A stretch of DNA of 64,000 nt from positions 95,794,942-95,858,941 of the forward strand of contig JAYESD010000004.1 of assembly GCA_036927565.1 (NCBI GenBank), read 5' to 3'. Of this stretch, positions 46,632 through 57,027 are shown piece after piece. The notes beneath the pieces are model-generated. The model saw only the letters and a program-made list of their open reading frames with translations. It made no database searches and was not told the DNA's origin. Position 1 is the first letter of the stretch, and each line of letters starts with the position of its first letter. Made by a program: the position numbers and the translations under genes. Origin of the DNA: Tuctoria greenei (lineage: Eukaryota; Streptophyta; Magnoliopsida; Poales; Poaceae).

Positions 46632-46815
46632 GTGGCCCTCGGGACAACCTCTAGGACAAACCTTTGGGTTATGTTATTCTACCAGAGGTGGGGCCATCTT
46701 TGAATCCCACGCTGCGTATTCAAAAGTCATTTGATGTGACGTTGGGATGACAGTTCGATGTTAAACCATCGCCGCATGGCTTCTTTTGAATGCGGTAGTT
46801 TAGATCCTTCCGTGT

Positions 46816-46894
46816 GGATCTCACGCAATTGAAGGTCGCCGGTTCCCAAGACAAAAACCGTATCGGTTCCGAGCACCCTGTCAGGCCACCGCCC
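46816..46894. promoter_or_regulatory. Conserved non-coding block upstream of the antisense gene (Tat2)
   Basis: This is the counterpart of 16482-16560 in Tat1: GGATCTCACGCAATTGAAGG, GTCGCCGGTTCCC, TATCGGTTCCG, GCACCCTGTCAGGCC. The flanks on both sides are poorly conserved, so this patch stands out. Its function is inferred only from conservation and position upstream of ATG 47169. Confidence 0.45.
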
Positions 46895-47168
46895 TCAGGC
46901 TTCCAACTTCCCATCATGACAACAGTTCACTTGGGGTAATAACTTCGGCCTTTTCGCCAAATTGGACCCGGGCCCATTCGTCATTGACAGGGTATATTTT
47001 TGAAGTGTGATCTCGACCCCATTGCGGTTTCCATCCAAGCGTTACAGAGGCTTACTTAAGAAGGAAAGGTCGCACGGTTTGAGGACTCTTTACGCTTTCA
47101 ATAAAACTTGTGCTCAAAGCCTCCCAACCTTCGCATAGCCTTTCCAAATTTCGCTCCACTTTGCCACA

Positions 47169-48562
47169 ATGGAGTTGGGTCTTCCCCGTAGCAAGACCAA
47201 GACCAACGAAGAGATGTCGAGTGTCCGAACCTACATGGGGTGGTCTTGTGACTCCTGCAACAAGGACATCCGCTTCGGCAAGCTCCCCTTCAGGAAGGAG
47301 CGCATCGGAGAAATGGTGTACTTCTCAGCGTATCCCATGGTGAGTTTGATCTCACCTTTTTCAAGCTTTCTCTTGATGCTGCTTGATTTCTACGGCCTAC
47401 ATGTCTATCATCTCGGCCCCCACTACCTCTTGCTGGTGGCGACCTTCGTCCACTTCTACGAGATGTGGGTGGGCATGCCTTCTTGCATTGAGTTGTTCCA
47501 AACCTTCTTCACGGTCCACACCACCGGGAAGGGGACAGAGTTGATAGGCTTCTACTACTTCGTGAAGCGAAAGAATTTCCCCTTCAAGTACTTGAAAACC
47601 TTCCCCTCCGGCAAGTGGGACGATTGGAAGAAGTATTGGGTGATCATCACACTAGAGGAGCACGAGAGGTTGGAGCTGCCCAAGGGTCTTCCCAATGTCG
47701 ACACTGACGCCTAAAACGTAGATCCGGAGCTATCAAAAGCGTACAAGTCCATCCTGGAAAGGATCCAAGAATGCATAGGGGGAGGACTGACCCCCCAAAT
47801 GGTCTTCGGCAATTTCCTGGTGAACAAGTGGGCTCTGCTAGAGACTAGGGAGGGGCCTGCATGGGCTTTCAATAGTGAGATGGATCATAACTGAATCAAA
47901 GTCGGTTTGAACACCAACTTGGATGATGAAGCTTTGAAGATCCATCTCAAGAAATTTCATAATGGTGGTGTCTCCCGTGATGCTCTGGCTCCACCGGCTG
48001 CCTTCCTGCCTCTAAACATGGTTCTGGAGGTTAGCAAGGACATCCGGAGGAGAATGCCGGCGCTGGATGACATCGGAGTGGTCGAGAGGCGCCATATCAC
48101 AGGTGTTGCAATCCCAGGAGCTTCAAAGAGGGTGGCCCCCGCTGCTCCAAGACAGAAGGTTGATGATGCTGGCAAGGGCAAGGGCAAAGGCAAGGAGCCC
48201 GACGAATCTTCCAGCCGGCAGAGGAAGTTGAGCCATGCTGACGGGAGCTTCGTCGGGTCAGCTCCGTCTCCAACATCCCCTTCTCCCTGGCAAAGAAGAT
48301 CTTCGGCGGCCACGCCTCCTTTGATGCCAGCGTCCTCAAGGTGCACAAGCTCCGTCAAATCGACTCCTGCTCTAGTGCCAGCTGCAGGCTCTAGGTCCGG
48401 CGGTCCTTCCCAACCGAGGGAGGTCCCGGCTGAGAAGACTCCAGCTGCAGCGGCTAGCTCCCAACCAAGGTCTGAGGTCTTTGCCTCACTGGATCTAGAG
48501 GGCTCTAACTCTGGGCCTCAGAAGAAGAAGTTCTGCAGTGATTGGGGCTGTAGCATTTCCAG
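47169..48562 (+). pseudogene. Antisense gene of Tat2, exon 1 (putative gypsy type transposon domain)
   Basis: ATG 47169 starts the same protein as in Tat1 (MELGLPRSK...). Domain words are PFSSFLLMLLDFYGLHVYHL, HFYEMWVGMPSCIELFQTFF and FYYFVKRKNFPFKYLKTFPS. In-frame stops are TAA 47712 and TGA 47892. Unlike Tat1 there is no frameshift: the region where Tat1 lost ~11 bases is present here (about 47888-47905). The downstream part (APPAAFLPLNMVLEVSKDIR, then a Ser/Pro-rich tail) ends at donor CCAG|GTAAGC. Confidence 0.8.
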
Positions 48563-48640
48563 GTAAGCATTGTCTTCTCACACTGAGGTGCCAATCTTGT
48601 CTTTATCATGTCTTTAATATTCCCGATCTTTTGTTTCCAG
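48563..48640 (+). other. Spliceosomal intron in the Tat2 antisense gene (78 nt)
   Basis: Donor CAG|GTAAGC is near-ideal and acceptor TTTTGTTTCCAG|G has a good pyrimidine tract. Length and position equal the Tat1 intron, though most internal bases differ. Exon 2 here has lost one base relative to Tat1, which shifts the frame just after the acceptor. Confidence 0.8.
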
Positions 48641-48811
48641 GGTTTTGAGAAAAAGTCTGAGGCTTCGGCACCTACTGCAGTGACTGAGGCTGAGTGCGCT
48701 GAAGCTTCGGCTTCAACCCCTGTGCCTCCCCAAGTGGTGGCAGAAGACACGGCAGCTCCGGTGCCAGCTGTCGTGGACTTGGATCCAGAAGAGACGCCTG
48801 AAACTCCCGTG
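48641..48811 (+). pseudogene. Antisense gene of Tat2, exon 2, part before Sirevirus A
   Basis: It encodes SEASAPTAVTEAECAEAS and PVPPQVVAEDTAAPVPAVV, parallel to Tat1 (ASAPVPVPPQVVAEAATAPA). It is cut at 48811 by the Sirevirus. 48807-48811 (CCGTG) is the target site that is repeated at 58404-58408. Confidence 0.8.
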
Positions 48812-50186
48812 TGAAAGCATCTAGGCCCCATGAGGTACGGTTTCGGTGATTAATGACAACCATTCGATATTACTAATGAATTTGTGAATGCAAGGTCTCA
48901 ATAACACTCAATCAAATGAAATCAAAATTACATTAGAGACCCATATAAAATCAACGAATGAGATCAAATCAAATCATATGAAGACAAGAAGTGAAAGCTC
49001 TAACTTGATATCACTCAATGCTTGAAGACAATCGAAACAACATTTCAAACAAGTGTCAAAGAGGTCACAAGTTCAAATTCCAAAAGAACAACTCAAAACA
49101 ACTCGAAGTCAACAAGTTGAACACACCGGATCATCCGATGGTCTTTGAGTTGACTGCATCGGTCGAGTTGTGTCAACAGAAGAAGAAGACCTCAGAGCAA
49201 AGAACTCACCGGATCATCCGATGTGGGTGGCTCAGTGACATCGGTCCATTATTACAGATTGCAACACTGTTGGACCAAGTGAAGCACCGGATCATCCGAT
49301 GTGCAGACTTACACACATCGGTCGATCACTCCAATGAGCTTCAAGATGAAGCAAAATTTTGGAGGAAGAGCCACCGGACATCCGATGAGAAGACAGATCA
49401 ACATTGGTCTAACAACGGTCATATCTGACACAGTGACATCAGCTAATTTGGCTTTGACCGATGTTAACTGAAGGGGAGACATCGGATCATCCGGTGTTCG
49501 CAGAGAAGTGATGTCAGCCTACTTTTCCAACGGCTATCTCGTGGAGGCTGGCTATTTATACCCCTTCAACCTGTCAAATCAACAAGACTTGAAGCCCAGA
49601 CATACTCTACATATCCTAGAGCATTCAAGCAATAGAGCTACCACTTTCACATCATTTGCTCATCATTTGTACACCAAGAGATAGGCTAGAACTAGCTAGA
49701 GATAGTTCTTGGGTGCCTCCATTCTTGGTGATTGGAGTCTCTAGTGTAGTGAGAGCCATAAGGGAGTGTCCCTTGGAGTGTGCAACTTCCGGAGCTTGCC
49801 AAGAAGATTGTGGAAGCCCGGAGGATTCCAAAGTGTACAAGGCTTGAGCTCCACCTTGCCGAGGTTGGCGAACGGAGAAGAATAGTGAAGAACCCCCTTG
49901 TCTCGGTGACTTGGGAGTGGCAAAACCCTTCGGTGGGTGCCACAACGTGGATGTAGGTAGATCCTTGTGATCTTACCGAACCACGGGATAAACTCCGTGT
50001 CCCTTGAGCGTTTGCATCCCTCTTCCTTTTTTACACTTATGCAATATTCATTCCGCAACTTTAATTTACATTGATTGCATAGTTTAATCGCATAGGGAAT
50101 TGGGCTTGAGGTCGTTAATCTTAATTGCTTTAAAAATTGAAAGAAAGCCCAATTCACCCCCCCTCTTGGGCGTTTCGATCCTTACA
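48812..50186 (+). repeat. 5' LTR of Sirevirus A
   Basis: It starts TGAAAGCATCTAGG and ends CGATCCTTACA. Between about 49129 and 49490 lie several CACCGGATCATCCGATG palindrome-like words alternating with CATCGGTC words. TATA-like TATTTATA is at 49553-49560. One of the palindromes has lost a T (near 49375) relative to the 3' LTR. Confidence 0.96.
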
Positions 50187-50188
50187 AT

Positions 50189-50201
50189 TGGTATCAGAGC
50201 C
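50189..50201 (+). other. Primer-binding site of Sirevirus A
   Basis: TGGTATCAGAGCC, complementary to the 3' end of initiator Met tRNA, lies two bases after the LTR. Confidence 0.93.
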
Positions 50202-50246
50202 TTGTTGCTCATTGGATCATTCTAGCTTCACCGCTAGAGAGCTTAA

Positions 50247-51980
50247 ATGGCCAAGAATGGGGGTTCGGTTCCTATCTTCGAGGGCAAGAACTTTGCCTAT
50301 TGGAAAGCACGCATGCGTGCCTACCTAGAGGCTATTGCTCCCGAAGTTTGGGAAGCGACCCATGCGGGATTTGGAGATCATAATTATATTGGTGATCAAA
50401 TTAAATGGGATGCTAGAGCTAGAAATGCCATCTATGAATGCATTAGTCAAGATGTATTCGCTAGAATTGCTAGTAAAGAAAAAGCTTGTGAAATTTGGAC
50501 ATGCTTAATTGAAATTCATGAGGGCTCATCTCGTGTTAAAGAACTCAAATATCACTTGCTAAAATCCAAGTATGATGAATTCAAAATGCTTCCTCATGAG
50601 AATGTTAACCAAATGTTTTCTCGCTTAAATGTGCTCATTGAGGAGATTAACGCACTTGACATTGCTTCTCTTGGTAAGGGCCTTATCAACCGCAAGATCC
50701 TCATGCTTCTACCCAAGCCCAAGTACAACATTATCAACTCAATGCTCCAAAAGGAATCACTTGACAACATTGAAGTCTCAGAGCTCATTGGAGAAATTCA
50801 TGCTCATGAGATGAGCGTACTTGGAATGATGGAGGAGTCATCGTCAAAAACCATTGCTCTCAAGGCTTCAACCAAGAAAACAACTCCCAAGAAAAAGAAA
50901 GTGGTTGAGCCTAGCTCAAGCGAAGAAGAGCAAGCAACAAGCGAAGATGACGATGATGAGCTTGCGTTGATGATGAGAAAATTCTCACGTCTAAACTCCA
51001 AAATCGCAAAGAAGGGATACTCTTTTGATCCAAAGAAGAAAGCCTTCCTCCCAAGAAAAGATGAAAACAAGACATGCTACAATTGTGGTGATCAAGGCCA
51101 CATATCATATGATTGTCCAAGACCCGACAAGAGGAAGGACAACCACAAAGGAAAGTATAGAAAGCTAGAAGAAAGTGATGAAGATGAAGAAGAGGTCAAA
51201 CCCAAGCGCTCCTTTGGAAAGAAGAAATTTGACAAGGGCAAAAAGACCAAGATCTTTCCAAAGAAGAGAAGAGGGCCTCAAAAAGTCTTCATGTGCGAGG
51301 CAAATGAGTGGATCACGGATGAAGAGTCAAGCGACGAAGAGAGTGAAGATGAAGAAAACTTGGCGGGCCTTGCCATCGTCGACAAGGACAACTCACCTCT
51401 TCGTCCACCTCCTATGTGCCTCATGGCTAAAGGTAACACTAAGGTATGTGACGATTCTAGCGATGATGATGATGAGCTCTCCCCCGATGAACTAGCATCT
51501 ATGATTAATGAATACCATGTCATCATAAAAAGGGAAAAGAGCAAGGTTAAAGCACTTGAACAAGCTTGTGCTAAACTTGAGAGTGCGAAGCTCGATTTGC
51601 ATGACAAGTATGTAACCATACTTAAAGAGCATGACACGCTCAAAACACATGTCAAGCAAATCGAGGAGGAAAATGCTCAAATCAAGCTTGATCATCATGA
51701 GCTTGACTTAGCAAACCAAGCACTCTTGGGAAAGCACAATGAGTTGGTTCAAAAACATGAAGTGCTTAACCTTGCTTATGAGGCAATGGAACTAAAAATG
51801 AAAAACATGAAAAAGGAAACCCTTGATGGCAAAGTATCAACTATCTCACATGCCACTAATACTTTGGATAAGTCTTTGCCTTTGAAAGCAAGCCTTAGGG
51901 AGAAGGAATTGATGGACGAAATTGAAAGTCTCCGCACTAGTGTGGTGAGACTTTCCAAGGGGGAGGACAAGCACAAGTAA
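50247..51980 (+). CDS. Sirevirus A gag
   Basis: ATG 50247 lies 46 nt after the primer site; the ORF has 577 codons. The N-terminal Copia gag domain (YWKARMRAYLEAIAPEVWEA, then SSRVKELKYHLLKSKYDEFK and INRKILMLLPKPKYNIINSM) covers residues ~15-190. After a Lys/Ser/Glu-rich region comes a canonical zinc knuckle CYNCGDQGHISYDC near residue 275, then basic and acidic low-complexity stretches (KKKFDKGKKTK; DEESSDEESEDEE). A long coiled coil of residues ~420-577 contains KALEQACAKLESAKLDLHDK. It ends at TAA 51978, but gag-like sequence with a second zinc knuckle goes on in the same frame to 52373. The ORF otherwise looks functional. Confidence 0.92.
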   Translation: MAKNGGSVPIFEGKNFAYWKARMRAYLEAIAPEVWEATHAGFGDHNYIGDQIKWDARARNAIYECISQDVFARIASKEKACEIWTCLIEIHEGSSRVKELKYHLLKSKYDEFKMLPHENVNQMFSRLNVLIEEINALDIASLGKGLINRKILMLLPKPKYNIINSMLQKESLDNIEVSELIGEIHAHEMSVLGMMEESSSKTIALKASTKKTTPKKKKVVEPSSSEEEQATSEDDDDELALMMRKFSRLNSKIAKKGYSFDPKKKAFLPRKDENKTCYNCGDQGHISYDCPRPDKRKDNHKGKYRKLEESDEDEEEVKPKRSFGKKKFDKGKKTKIFPKKRRGPQKVFMCEANEWITDEESSDEESEDEENLAGLAIVDKDNSPLRPPPMCLMAKGNTKVCDDSSDDDDELSPDELASMINEYHVIIKREKSKVKALEQACAKLESAKLDLHDKYVTILKEHDTLKTHVKQIEEENAQIKLDHHELDLANQALLGKHNELVQKHEVLNLAYEAMELKMKNMKKETLDGKVSTISHATNTLDKSLPLKASLREKELMDEIESLRTSVVRLSKGEDKHK

Positions 51981-52034
51981 ATCCTCTACCAACAAGCCAA
52001 AGGCTTCAACAAGAGAGGACTTGGATCCTTCCCG

Positions 52035-52373
52035 GTGCTCAACAAAGGGAAGGTGCCCTCACCGGAGCTTAGGACGAGCTTCGTCAAAGAAGTTGGATCC
52101 TATTGCCAACATTGTGAGGTCACCGGACACCACACGAGGGAGTGTCCTCTTCCCAACCGTCCTTCTCCCAAATTGCCTCCTAACTACAAATCTACTTTCC
52201 ATGATTATCACTATCTCTTAAGCAAAGTAGGTGGCAAGGTGAAGGCAAGGTTCATCGGCAAAGACATTAAGGGCATGAAGGGGAAGCTCCCCAAGCAACT
52301 TTGGGTCCCAAAATCACTTGTATCACACATACAAGGACCTAAGTTAGCTTGGGTGCCTAAACTCAAAAACTAA
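52035..52373 (+). CDS. Sirevirus A gag C-terminal part with second zinc knuckle (same frame, beyond TAA)
   Basis: In the frame of gag, after the TAA at 51978, codons run open to TAA 52371. They contain CQHCEVTGHHTREC (CX2CX4HX4C) and a WVPKSLVSHIQGPK...WVPK double motif. Sirevirus B has the WVPK double motif in the same position (about 62769-62830), so this belongs to the ancestral gag-pol product. The listed first Met is only the first one after the stop; either the TAA is a single lesion, or it is read through, or the part is reached by splicing. Confidence 0.7.
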   Translation: MLNKGKVPSPELRTSFVKEVGSYCQHCEVTGHHTRECPLPNRPSPKLPPNYKSTFHDYHYLLSKVGGKVKARFIGKDIKGMKGKLPKQLWVPKSLVSHIQGPKLAWVPKLKN

Positions 52374-52387
52374 CTTCATGTGTGTAG

Positions 52388-55300
52388 GTGAACTACAAAG
52401 CTGGAGGAAAGCATTGGGTACTCGATAGCGGGTGCACTCAACATATGACCGGCAATGATGGTATGTTCACCACCATAGAGAACCCCGATAATCATGAACA
52501 AGTCACCTTTGGTGACAACTCAAAGGGGAAGGTAATTGGTTTAGGTAAAATTGCTATCTCGAATGATTTATCCATTTCTAATGTGTTGTATGTTAAGTCA
52601 CTTAGCTTTAATCTACTTTCCATTGCACAACTTTGTGATCTTGGACTAACATGCACATTTAGCAAGGATGATGTTGTTGTGAGTTGTGAGGCAAGCAAAG
52701 AGCTTATCTTCAAAGGATTTCGGCATGGACATCTCTACTTAGTAGATTTCTCCAACAAGAATGCTAGCCTAACCACTTGTCTTTCCACTAAGACAAGCTT
52801 GGGTTGGCTATGGCACCGATGCATAGCACACATTGGAATGAGCAAACTTAAGAAGTCATTCAAGCTTGGGATGGTGACCGGCGTGAAGGATGTGACGTTT
52901 GAGAAGAACAAGCTTTGTAGCGCATGTCAAGCCGGGAAGCAAGTTGCTTCACACCACCCAATGAAGACAATGGTGTCAACCTCCAAGCCACTTGAACTAC
53001 TCCACATGGACCTCTTCGGACCGTCCACATACCAAAGTCTTGGCGGTAACCTCTATTGTCTTGTTATAGTTGATGACTACTCTCGCTATGCTTGGACTCT
53101 ATTTTTAGGTGACAAGAGTGAAACTCCGGAAGTGTTCAAGACCTTCGCCAACCGTGCTCAAAGGGAATTCCAACTTCCCATTATCAAGGTCCGGAGTGAC
53201 AACGGCACCGAATTCAAGAACTACAACATTGGGGAGTGGTGTGACCGTGAAGGTGTGAAGCATGAATTCTCCGCCACGTACACTCCTCAACAAAACGGTG
53301 TTGTTGAGAGGAAGAACAAAACCCTCATCACTCTTGCAAGAGCAATGCTTGATGACTACGGCACATCGAAGAAATTTTGGGCCGAAGCAATCAACACGGC
53401 GTGCCATGCCGCAAATAGGGTCTATATTCACCGACTACTCCAAAAGACCCCATATGAGCTCCTCATTGGGAGAAAGCCCAACATCTCCTACTTTAGAGTC
53501 TTTGGGTGCAAATGCTACATCTACCGCAAGAAAAGGCTCGGTAAGTTTGAAAGAAGATGTGATGTTGGTATTTTTCTTGGTTATGCATCAAACTCAAAAG
53601 CATATCGAGTATTCAACCAAACCTCCGGTCTAGTTGAAGAAAGTTGTGATGTTGAGTTTGATGAGACTAATGGCTCCCAAGAGGAGAGTTTTGGTCATGA
53701 TGAAATAGATGATGAGCCTCTACGAGAAGCCATGAAAAACATGACCATTGGAGACATCAAGCCGGAAGTTGAAGAGGGCCATGATCAAGGGGGAGCTTCA
53801 AGTTCCAACAACAACACCTCCATGGCGCCTCAAGTAGATGAAGAGGAGAAAGATGATCCATTGCCAACTCAAGACTCACAAGCGACACAACATCAAGATG
53901 GAGAAGAAGTCCAAGATCAAGTCCAACCACAAGAGGAACAACACGCTTCACCACCGCCAAGTGCCTCACAACCACTTATGAGGCATGGACGCATCTCCAA
54001 GGCGCATCCAATGGACCAAATCATTGGAAGTCCTTCAAGGGGCGTAAGTACTCGTTCCCGCCATGTTGCTTCATTTTGTGAGCACTACTCGTTTGTTTCG
54101 TGTGTAGAACCCACTCACATCGAGGAAGCGCTCCAAGACCCAAATTGGGTAATGGCTATGCAAGAAGAACTCAACAACTTCATCCGCAATGAAGTTTGGG
54201 TGTTGGTGGAGCGACCCAAGGACAAGAACGTCATCGGAACAAAGTGGGTGTACCGCAACAAACAAGACGAGAATGGCGTTGTGGTCCGCAACAAGGCAAG
54301 ACTTGTGGCCAAAGGGTTCTCCCAAGTTGAAGGACTGGATTTTGGCGAAACGTTTGCTCCAGTCGCCCGGTTAGAGGCAATTCGTATACTCCTTGCCTTT
54401 GCTTCACATCATAACATAATGCTTTATCAAATGGATGTGAAAAGTGCCTTTCTTAATGGCTATATTAACGAGCTTGTTTATGTTGAGCAACCTCCCGGGT
54501 TTGAAGATCCGAGGAATCCTAATCATGTGTATAGGCTACACAAGGCGCTCTACGGACTCAAGCAAGCACCTAGGGCGTGGTATGAACGACTAAGGGATTT
54601 CCTAGTCATGCAAGGATTCAAGATCGGGAGGGTGGATACTACACTCTTCACCAAGGACATCAACGGAGATTTATTTCTTTGTCAAATTTACGTTGATGAC
54701 ATTATTTTTGGCTCAACTAACAAAGCTCTTAGCCATGAGTTTGGCAAAATGATGTCTAGGGAATTCGAGATGTCAATGATTGGAGAGCTCAACTTCTTCC
54801 TTGGATTCCAAATCAAGCAACTTCAAGAGGGAACTTTTGTCTACCAAGAGAAATACACCAAGGACCTCTTGAAGAAATTTGAGATGGGAGATTGTAGCTC
54901 AAGAAGCACTCCAATGGCAACAAATTGCCATCTCGACGCGGATAAGGACGGTAAACCTATTGACCAATCTCACTACCGCTCTATGATTGGTTCATTGCTC
55001 TATCTTACCGCATCTAGGCCCGATATAATGTTTAGTGTATGCTTATGTGCTCGCTTTCAAGCGGCTCCTAAAGAATCGCATAAGAAGGCGGTCCTTAGGA
55101 TACTTAGGTATCTTAAGCATACCCCTAGTATGGGCTTGTGGTACCCTAAAGGTACAACCTTCCAACTCTTGGGATACTCGGATTCGGACTTTGCCGGATG
55201 CCGCATAGATCGCAAGAGTACCTCCGGTGGGTGCCACTTGCTTGGGCGTTCCCTAGTGTCTTGGTCTAGCAAAAAGCAGAATTCCGTGGCTTTGTCCACC

Positions 55301-55642
55301 GCGGAAGCGGAGTATATAGCGGCCGGTGCATGTTGTGCCCAAATTCTATATATGAAGCAAACCCTTTTGGACTTTGGAATTAAAATTGGTTGTGTGCCTC
55401 TCCTTTGTGACAATGAAAGTGCGGTTAAGATAGCTAGAAACCCCGTTCAACACTCCCGCACTAAGCACATTGATATTCACCATCACTTCTTGCGTGATCA
55501 TGAGGCTAAAGGAGACATCTCTTTGCAAGGTGTCAGATCCGAAGAACAATTGGCGGATATTTTCACTAAACCACTTGATGAGAAAACCTTTTCTAGACTT
55601 AGAAATGAATTAAATGTGCTAGATGCATCTAACGTCATGTAA
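52388..55642 (+). CDS. Sirevirus A pol polyprotein (protease, integrase, RT, RNase H), intact
   Basis: 1084 open codons. The frame opens right after TAG 52385-52387 with GTG, not ATG, so it must be expressed by fusion to gag or another unusual route. Protease WVLDSGCTQHMTG is at residues ~10-22. The gag-pre-integrase zinc region is WLWHRCIAHIGM to CSACQAGKQ (~138-182). The integrase core has Asp in LLHMDLFGP (~207), Asp in VRSDNGTEF (~270) and Glu in PQQNGVVERKN (~306). RT starts near 600 (WVLVERPKDKNVIGTKWVYR) and has YVDDIIFGS near 768. RNase H has YSDSDFAGC (~930), STAEAEYIA, and DNESAVKIA (~1006), and ends in a typical LADIFTKPLDEKTF. All catalytic residues are present. Confidence 0.95.
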   Translation: MNYKAGGKHWVLDSGCTQHMTGNDGMFTTIENPDNHEQVTFGDNSKGKVIGLGKIAISNDLSISNVLYVKSLSFNLLSIAQLCDLGLTCTFSKDDVVVSCEASKELIFKGFRHGHLYLVDFSNKNASLTTCLSTKTSLGWLWHRCIAHIGMSKLKKSFKLGMVTGVKDVTFEKNKLCSACQAGKQVASHHPMKTMVSTSKPLELLHMDLFGPSTYQSLGGNLYCLVIVDDYSRYAWTLFLGDKSETPEVFKTFANRAQREFQLPIIKVRSDNGTEFKNYNIGEWCDREGVKHEFSATYTPQQNGVVERKNKTLITLARAMLDDYGTSKKFWAEAINTACHAANRVYIHRLLQKTPYELLIGRKPNISYFRVFGCKCYIYRKKRLGKFERRCDVGIFLGYASNSKAYRVFNQTSGLVEESCDVEFDETNGSQEESFGHDEIDDEPLREAMKNMTIGDIKPEVEEGHDQGGASSSNNNTSMAPQVDEEEKDDPLPTQDSQATQHQDGEEVQDQVQPQEEQHASPPPSASQPLMRHGRISKAHPMDQIIGSPSRGVSTRSRHVASFCEHYSFVSCVEPTHIEEALQDPNWVMAMQEELNNFIRNEVWVLVERPKDKNVIGTKWVYRNKQDENGVVVRNKARLVAKGFSQVEGLDFGETFAPVARLEAIRILLAFASHHNIMLYQMDVKSAFLNGYINELVYVEQPPGFEDPRNPNHVYRLHKALYGLKQAPRAWYERLRDFLVMQGFKIGRVDTTLFTKDINGDLFLCQIYVDDIIFGSTNKALSHEFGKMMSREFEMSMIGELNFFLGFQIKQLQEGTFVYQEKYTKDLLKKFEMGDCSSRSTPMATNCHLDADKDGKPIDQSHYRSMIGSLLYLTASRPDIMFSVCLCARFQAAPKESHKKAVLRILRYLKHTPSMGLWYPKGTTFQLLGYSDSDFAGCRIDRKSTSGGCHLLGRSLVSWSSKKQNSVALSTAEAEYIAAGACCAQILYMKQTLLDFGIKIGCVPLLCDNESAVKIARNPVQHSRTKHIDIHHHFLRDHEAKGDISLQGVRSEEQLADIFTKPLDEKTFSRLRNELNVLDASNVM

Positions 55643-57027
55643 GTTGCCATGTTCATGTAAGGATGCATATCATATAGGTCTTGTCTAACTCCCAAAGGAT
55701 AGGGGTGAGCTAGAAATAGTTTTCCCTGAGGAAGCCTTTGGAAGGTTTAAACTTGGCAAGATAGATTTATTTTATGCCTTGCATGATCCCTGCCATATAG
55801 ACTTGCACTCTTTTAATCTCTTGCACTATAATTTGTTTGGCATTGCATACGGTAGATTGTCACAAAGGGGAACCCACCTCATGAGAAGGAGACTTGTTTG
55901 AAATGCAATATCTCAACTCATATAAGGTGGAAAGAACAAAATGTTAGGTACGTTAATGCCTAGAGGATCATGCTTCAAAGAGATAGAAGTCTTCATACTC
56001 TACCTCACAAAGCATGGGCCTTACATTTTATTTGTATATTTTCCTCCATTTTTCTCGGTGTTCCATTTGCATTAAGGCCTAGCCAAGCTATTGGCATATT
56101 AGCTTTTTGAGGGGTAAGGGGTTGCCCAAAAAGTCCTAAGACATGTGTTTCTCTTTGATTGTTTGTTTGGTCAAAGGACATATATGGGATGTTTTCATTC
56201 TGTTGTCATCGGATTATCCGATGCCTATGTCAATTCCTCATCGGTCAAATAGGTGCTCAATCTTCAAAGCCCAATTCTGTCTGAATTTCAAATGATCCGA
56301 CGCGTTCATTCCGAAAAACATCGGTCCATCCGTTGTTCACTCTTCTGGAGCTGTGGTCAATTCAACCGATGTTTACTTCCTCCTACGTCGGATCATCCGG
56401 TGTCAACATTCCTCTTTTGAACACCCTTACTGTGCCATTCGACCGATGACCCAAACCCTAAACGTCGGTCCATCCGATGTCAACAGCAATTTTTGAATAT
56501 CCTTACTGTGGCATTCGACCGATGTTCGTTTCACCTAGCATCGGTCCATCCGATGTTAAAATTTCGGCTAGGGTTTGGGGTCCACTATTTAAACCCACGC
56601 GCCGCCGTGTTTCTCTCTCCCCGACCTCTCACTCGACCACCGCGCGCCGCCTCTCCCTCGCGCCCAGCTCTCAGGGTCTGTAGGCGTTCTGATCCCTTTT
56701 TGGTGTCTTGATGCCAAAGGGGGAGAAGATGTAGAAGAGTCAGGGGGAGTGGTAGTCTCAGGGGGAGTGAGGGGGAGTGTGTGCTTATCGTTTGTATTCG
56801 TGCTTGAGTACTCTTTTGTAATTTTAATTAAGCACTCTTTCACTTGTCTCATTTGCTTATGTTTTTAATCAATTGAGCTTTTCGCACCACAAATTTCTTT
56901 TGCGTTTTACAAGCTTAATGTGTCCTATGCTGTATTCATTGCATATATACTTGAGTATTATCATCAAATTCATTATTATTGCGCTTTAAATTATTGTGTT
57001 GTCATCAATCACCAAAAAGGGGGAGAT
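55643..57027 (+). other. Sirevirus A 3' non-coding region with palindromic words and multiple purine tracts
   Basis: There is no ORF, in particular no envelope-like gene. From about 56205 to 56565 there are ten or so CATCGGTCCATCCGATG/CGGATCATCCGGTG-type words, the same family as in the LTR. From 56714 on, AAAGGGGGAGAAG, CAGGGGGAGTGG and CAGGGGGAGTGAGGGGGAGTG precede the terminal AAAAAGGGGGAGATT (57014-57027) that abuts the 3' LTR. Repeated purine tracts are a described Sirevirus feature. Confidence 0.85.

Noticed and set aside
49652..50157. ORFs of 83-138 codons duplicated at 57869-58374
   Set aside because: They are within the two Sirevirus A LTRs (R-U5 part) and are shadows without domain support.
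55643..57027. Envelope-like gene expected in some Sireviruses
   Set aside because: No ORF over ~70 codons and no signal or membrane segment; this lineage member appears to lack it.
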